Positions 62,784-64,000 of a DNA stretch of 64,000 bases are shown in pieces. Position 1 is the first letter of the stretch. Every line of letters starts with the position of its first letter. The stretch is from Elstera cyanobacteriorum. Lineage in GTDB: Bacteria > Pseudomonadota > Alphaproteobacteria > Elsterales > Elsteraceae. A program made the translations under genes and the position numbers. The stretch spans positions 124,376 to 188,375 of the forward strand of contig NZ_NOXS01000034.1 in NCBI RefSeq assembly GCF_002251735.1, given 5' to 3'. The notes below the pieces were generated by a model, which did no database searches, had not been told where the DNA came from, and saw nothing but the letters and a program-made list of their open reading frames with translations.

Positions 62784-63375
62784 ATTTTGGGGCCGGGCTT
62801 TTGGAAGGAGTAGGCGCGAACACCCCTTCCAGCAAAAGATCGGCCAGCCGGTGCAACTCGGCGGCGGGGGTGCCGTCATAGGCTTGCCCCGCAAGGCCCT
62901 GGGTCAAGGCGATAATGGCGGCGGCGCGCAGGTCCGGCGCGTCCCATTCGCCCGTCAGCCGCTCGGTCAAGCGGGCTTGGGAGGCGCGGCGGGTGGCGGC
63001 CAGTTCCGCAATCACCTCCGCCGATGCTTCGGCTGCCGTGAAGAGGCCGATCTGCGCTAGGCAGGCGGGCGGGGCATCGGCGCGGGCGACCAGATCGATG
63101 ATGCCATGCACCATCTGGCGCACGGCTTCCTGCGCTGTCGGCGCGGCGAACGCCTGCGTGCTAACCGCGTCCAACTGCGCCAGATAGCGGCGGACGACGG
63201 CGAGAAACAGCGCATCCTTATTGCCGAAAGCGGCATAGAGGCTAGGGCGGTTGATCCCCATTGCCTCGGTCAGATCATTCAGCGAGGTGGCGCCATACCC
63301 TTTGCGCCGGAACAGGCAGGCGGCCTGTTGCAAGGCGGTTTCGGGGTCGAACTGGCGCGGGCGTCCCGTTGCCAT
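62782..63375 (-). CDS. TetR-family regulator
   Basis: A 197-residue TetR/AcrR protein with the helix-turn-helix at about 15-50 (A-A-C-L-F-R-R-K-G-Y-G-A-T-S-L, I-N-R-P-S-L-Y-A-A-F-G). The N-terminus G-R-P-R-Q-F-D and overall size match the branch that usually controls an adjacent short-chain dehydrogenase. It is divergent from such a gene, with two matching 16-base sites between them. Confidence 0.9.
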   Translation of the reverse strand: MATGRPRQFDPETALQQAACLFRRKGYGATSLNDLTEAMGINRPSLYAAFGNKDALFLAVVRRYLAQLDAVSTQAFAAPTAQEAVRQMVHGIIDLVARADAPPACLAQIGLFTAAEASAEVIAELAATRRASQARLTERLTGEWDAPDLRAAAIIALTQGLAGQAYDGTPAAELHRLADLLLEGVFAPTPSKSPAPK

Positions 63376-63395
63376 GATTCGTCTCCAGGAATTTC

Positions 63396-63464
63396 TATAC
63401 TGATCGATACATAATCTCCTTGACGGGCGCTGTCGAGACTCCTATTTATGTATCGAACGGTACA
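63396..63464 (+). promoter_or_regulatory. TetR double operator and SDR promoter
   Basis: TGTATCGAACGGTACA (63449-63464) and, on the other strand, TGTATCGATCAGTATA (63411-63396) are two copies of a near-palindromic 16-base site. A promoter TTGACG (63420-63425) / TATTTA (63443-63448), 17-base spacer, ends at the first base of the downstream site. One copy sits in front of each divergent gene. Confidence 0.65.
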
Positions 63465-63489
63465 AAAATCTTCCCCCTTGGAGATCATC

Positions 63490-64000
63490 ATGACGAAGAC
63501 GCTTAACGGTAAGATTGCCCTGGTCACCGGCGGCGCGCGCGGCATCGGCGCCGCCACGGTTAAAGCCCTGGCCGACCAAGGCGCCACGGTTGCCCTCAGC
63601 TATTCCGCCTCGGCAACTGCGGCGAACGCCCTAGTGGCCGATGTTGCGGCCCAGGGCGGCACGGCTGCGGCCTTCGCCGCCGATCAGGGCGACGCAGCGG
63701 CGGTGCGCGGGCTGATCGACGCGGTGGTCGCGAAATTCGGCAAGCTCGATATTCTGGTCGCCAATGCCGGTCTGCTGGCGGGCGGCAAGGCGGATGATAC
63801 GAGCGTGGATGTTGCCGCGCTCGACCGGATGTGGGCGGTGAATGTGCAGGGCGTAGTGAATACCGTGCGTGCGGCGGCCCCTGTTCTGGCCGATGGCGGG
63901 CGCATCGTTATCATCGGGTCGGTGGTTGGGGAGCGGGTGCCCTTCGCCGGTCTGGCCGATTATTCGGCGACGAAGGGGGCCGTTAAACTCTATGCCCGGG
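63490..64000 (+). CDS. Short-chain dehydrogenase/reductase (partial, runs off window)
   Basis: The first 170 residues of a classical SDR: T-G-G-A-R-G-I-G (about 13-20), N-A-G near 92-94, I-G-S-V-V near 147, and Y-S-A-T-K-G at about 160-165. The C-terminus is outside the window. It is divergent from a TetR gene that probably represses it. Such pairs often respond to quinones, aldehydes or other reactive carbonyls, but the effector here is unknown. Confidence 0.88.
   Translation, partial: MTKTLNGKIALVTGGARGIGAATVKALADQGATVALSYSASATAANALVADVAAQGGTAAAFAADQGDAAAVRGLIDAVVAKFGKLDILVANAGLLAGGKADDTSVDVAALDRMWAVNVQGVVNTVRAAAPVLADGGRIVIIGSVVGERVPFAGLADYSATKGAVKLYAR

Overview
The window is a dense, high-GC chromosomal segment from an alphaproteobacterium, most likely a member of the Rhodospirillales. 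The inference rests on gene order and family choice: rpmH-rnpA-yidD-yidC-engB-argB-dapD-dapE, mutY next to a DUF721 gene and a DsbA-like gene, the rhizobial-type glycerol ABC operon glpRDSTPQUV, a LacI/TctABC set, and frequent GTG/TTG starts that overlap the preceding stop by four bases. No rRNA, tRNA, CRISPR array, transposase or prophage gene was seen. The species cannot be named from the sequence alone.

Layout. 1-3.3 kb: end of a TctC-type binding protein, a terminator, tctB-tctA and a LacI-type regulator. 3.4-9.5 kb: xseA, an M23 peptidase, a small unknown protein, an arsenate-reductase-like phosphatase, an LTxxQ periplasmic protein, and hslVU behind a heat-shock-like promoter. 9.5-18.9 kb: the rpmH/rnpA/yidD/yidC/engB core, a methyltransferase, argB-dapD-dapE with two membrane proteins, a ParDE-like pair and truA. 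18.9-25 kb: a cluster of four perfect hairpins, purH, two polysaccharide genes, a lower-GC BrnTA module and an HD hydrolase. 25-34.5 kb: mutY, DUF721, a divergent PEP-carboxylase-like protein, a DsbA-like oxidoreductase, copy A of a dispersed palindromic element, a TetR/hydrolase pair, pgk and xthA. 34.9-40.8 kb: gpmI, EnvC-like, ctpA, divergent polysaccharide deacetylase and rppH.

40.8-49.5 kb lies on the minus strand. It holds a three-gene overlapping unit (UrtA/AmiC-like binding protein, hybrid histidine kinase, TonB), a cobalamin riboswitch in front of cbiM, a nickel/cobalt exporter with its metal-sensing repressor, and queCDE. 49.6-64 kb is mostly plus strand: def-fmt, an SDR, a chemoreceptor, the glycerol regulon, copy B of the palindromic element, and a TetR/SDR pair with two matching operator sites. 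The last SDR runs off the window.

How the genes work together. Most of the window is housekeeping: translation, membrane insertion, lysine and arginine synthesis, glycolysis, cell-wall hydrolysis and queuosine. The parts most worth a second look are the dispersed element whose stems co-vary between copies, the four-hairpin cluster, the PEPC-like protein lacking key active-site residues, the two complementary-degenerate ATPases of the glycerol importer, the binding protein/kinase/TonB operon, the QueD variant without its usual catalytic cysteine, and the tightly packed cobalt uptake/efflux locus. I did not find a clear-cut new defence or mobile system.
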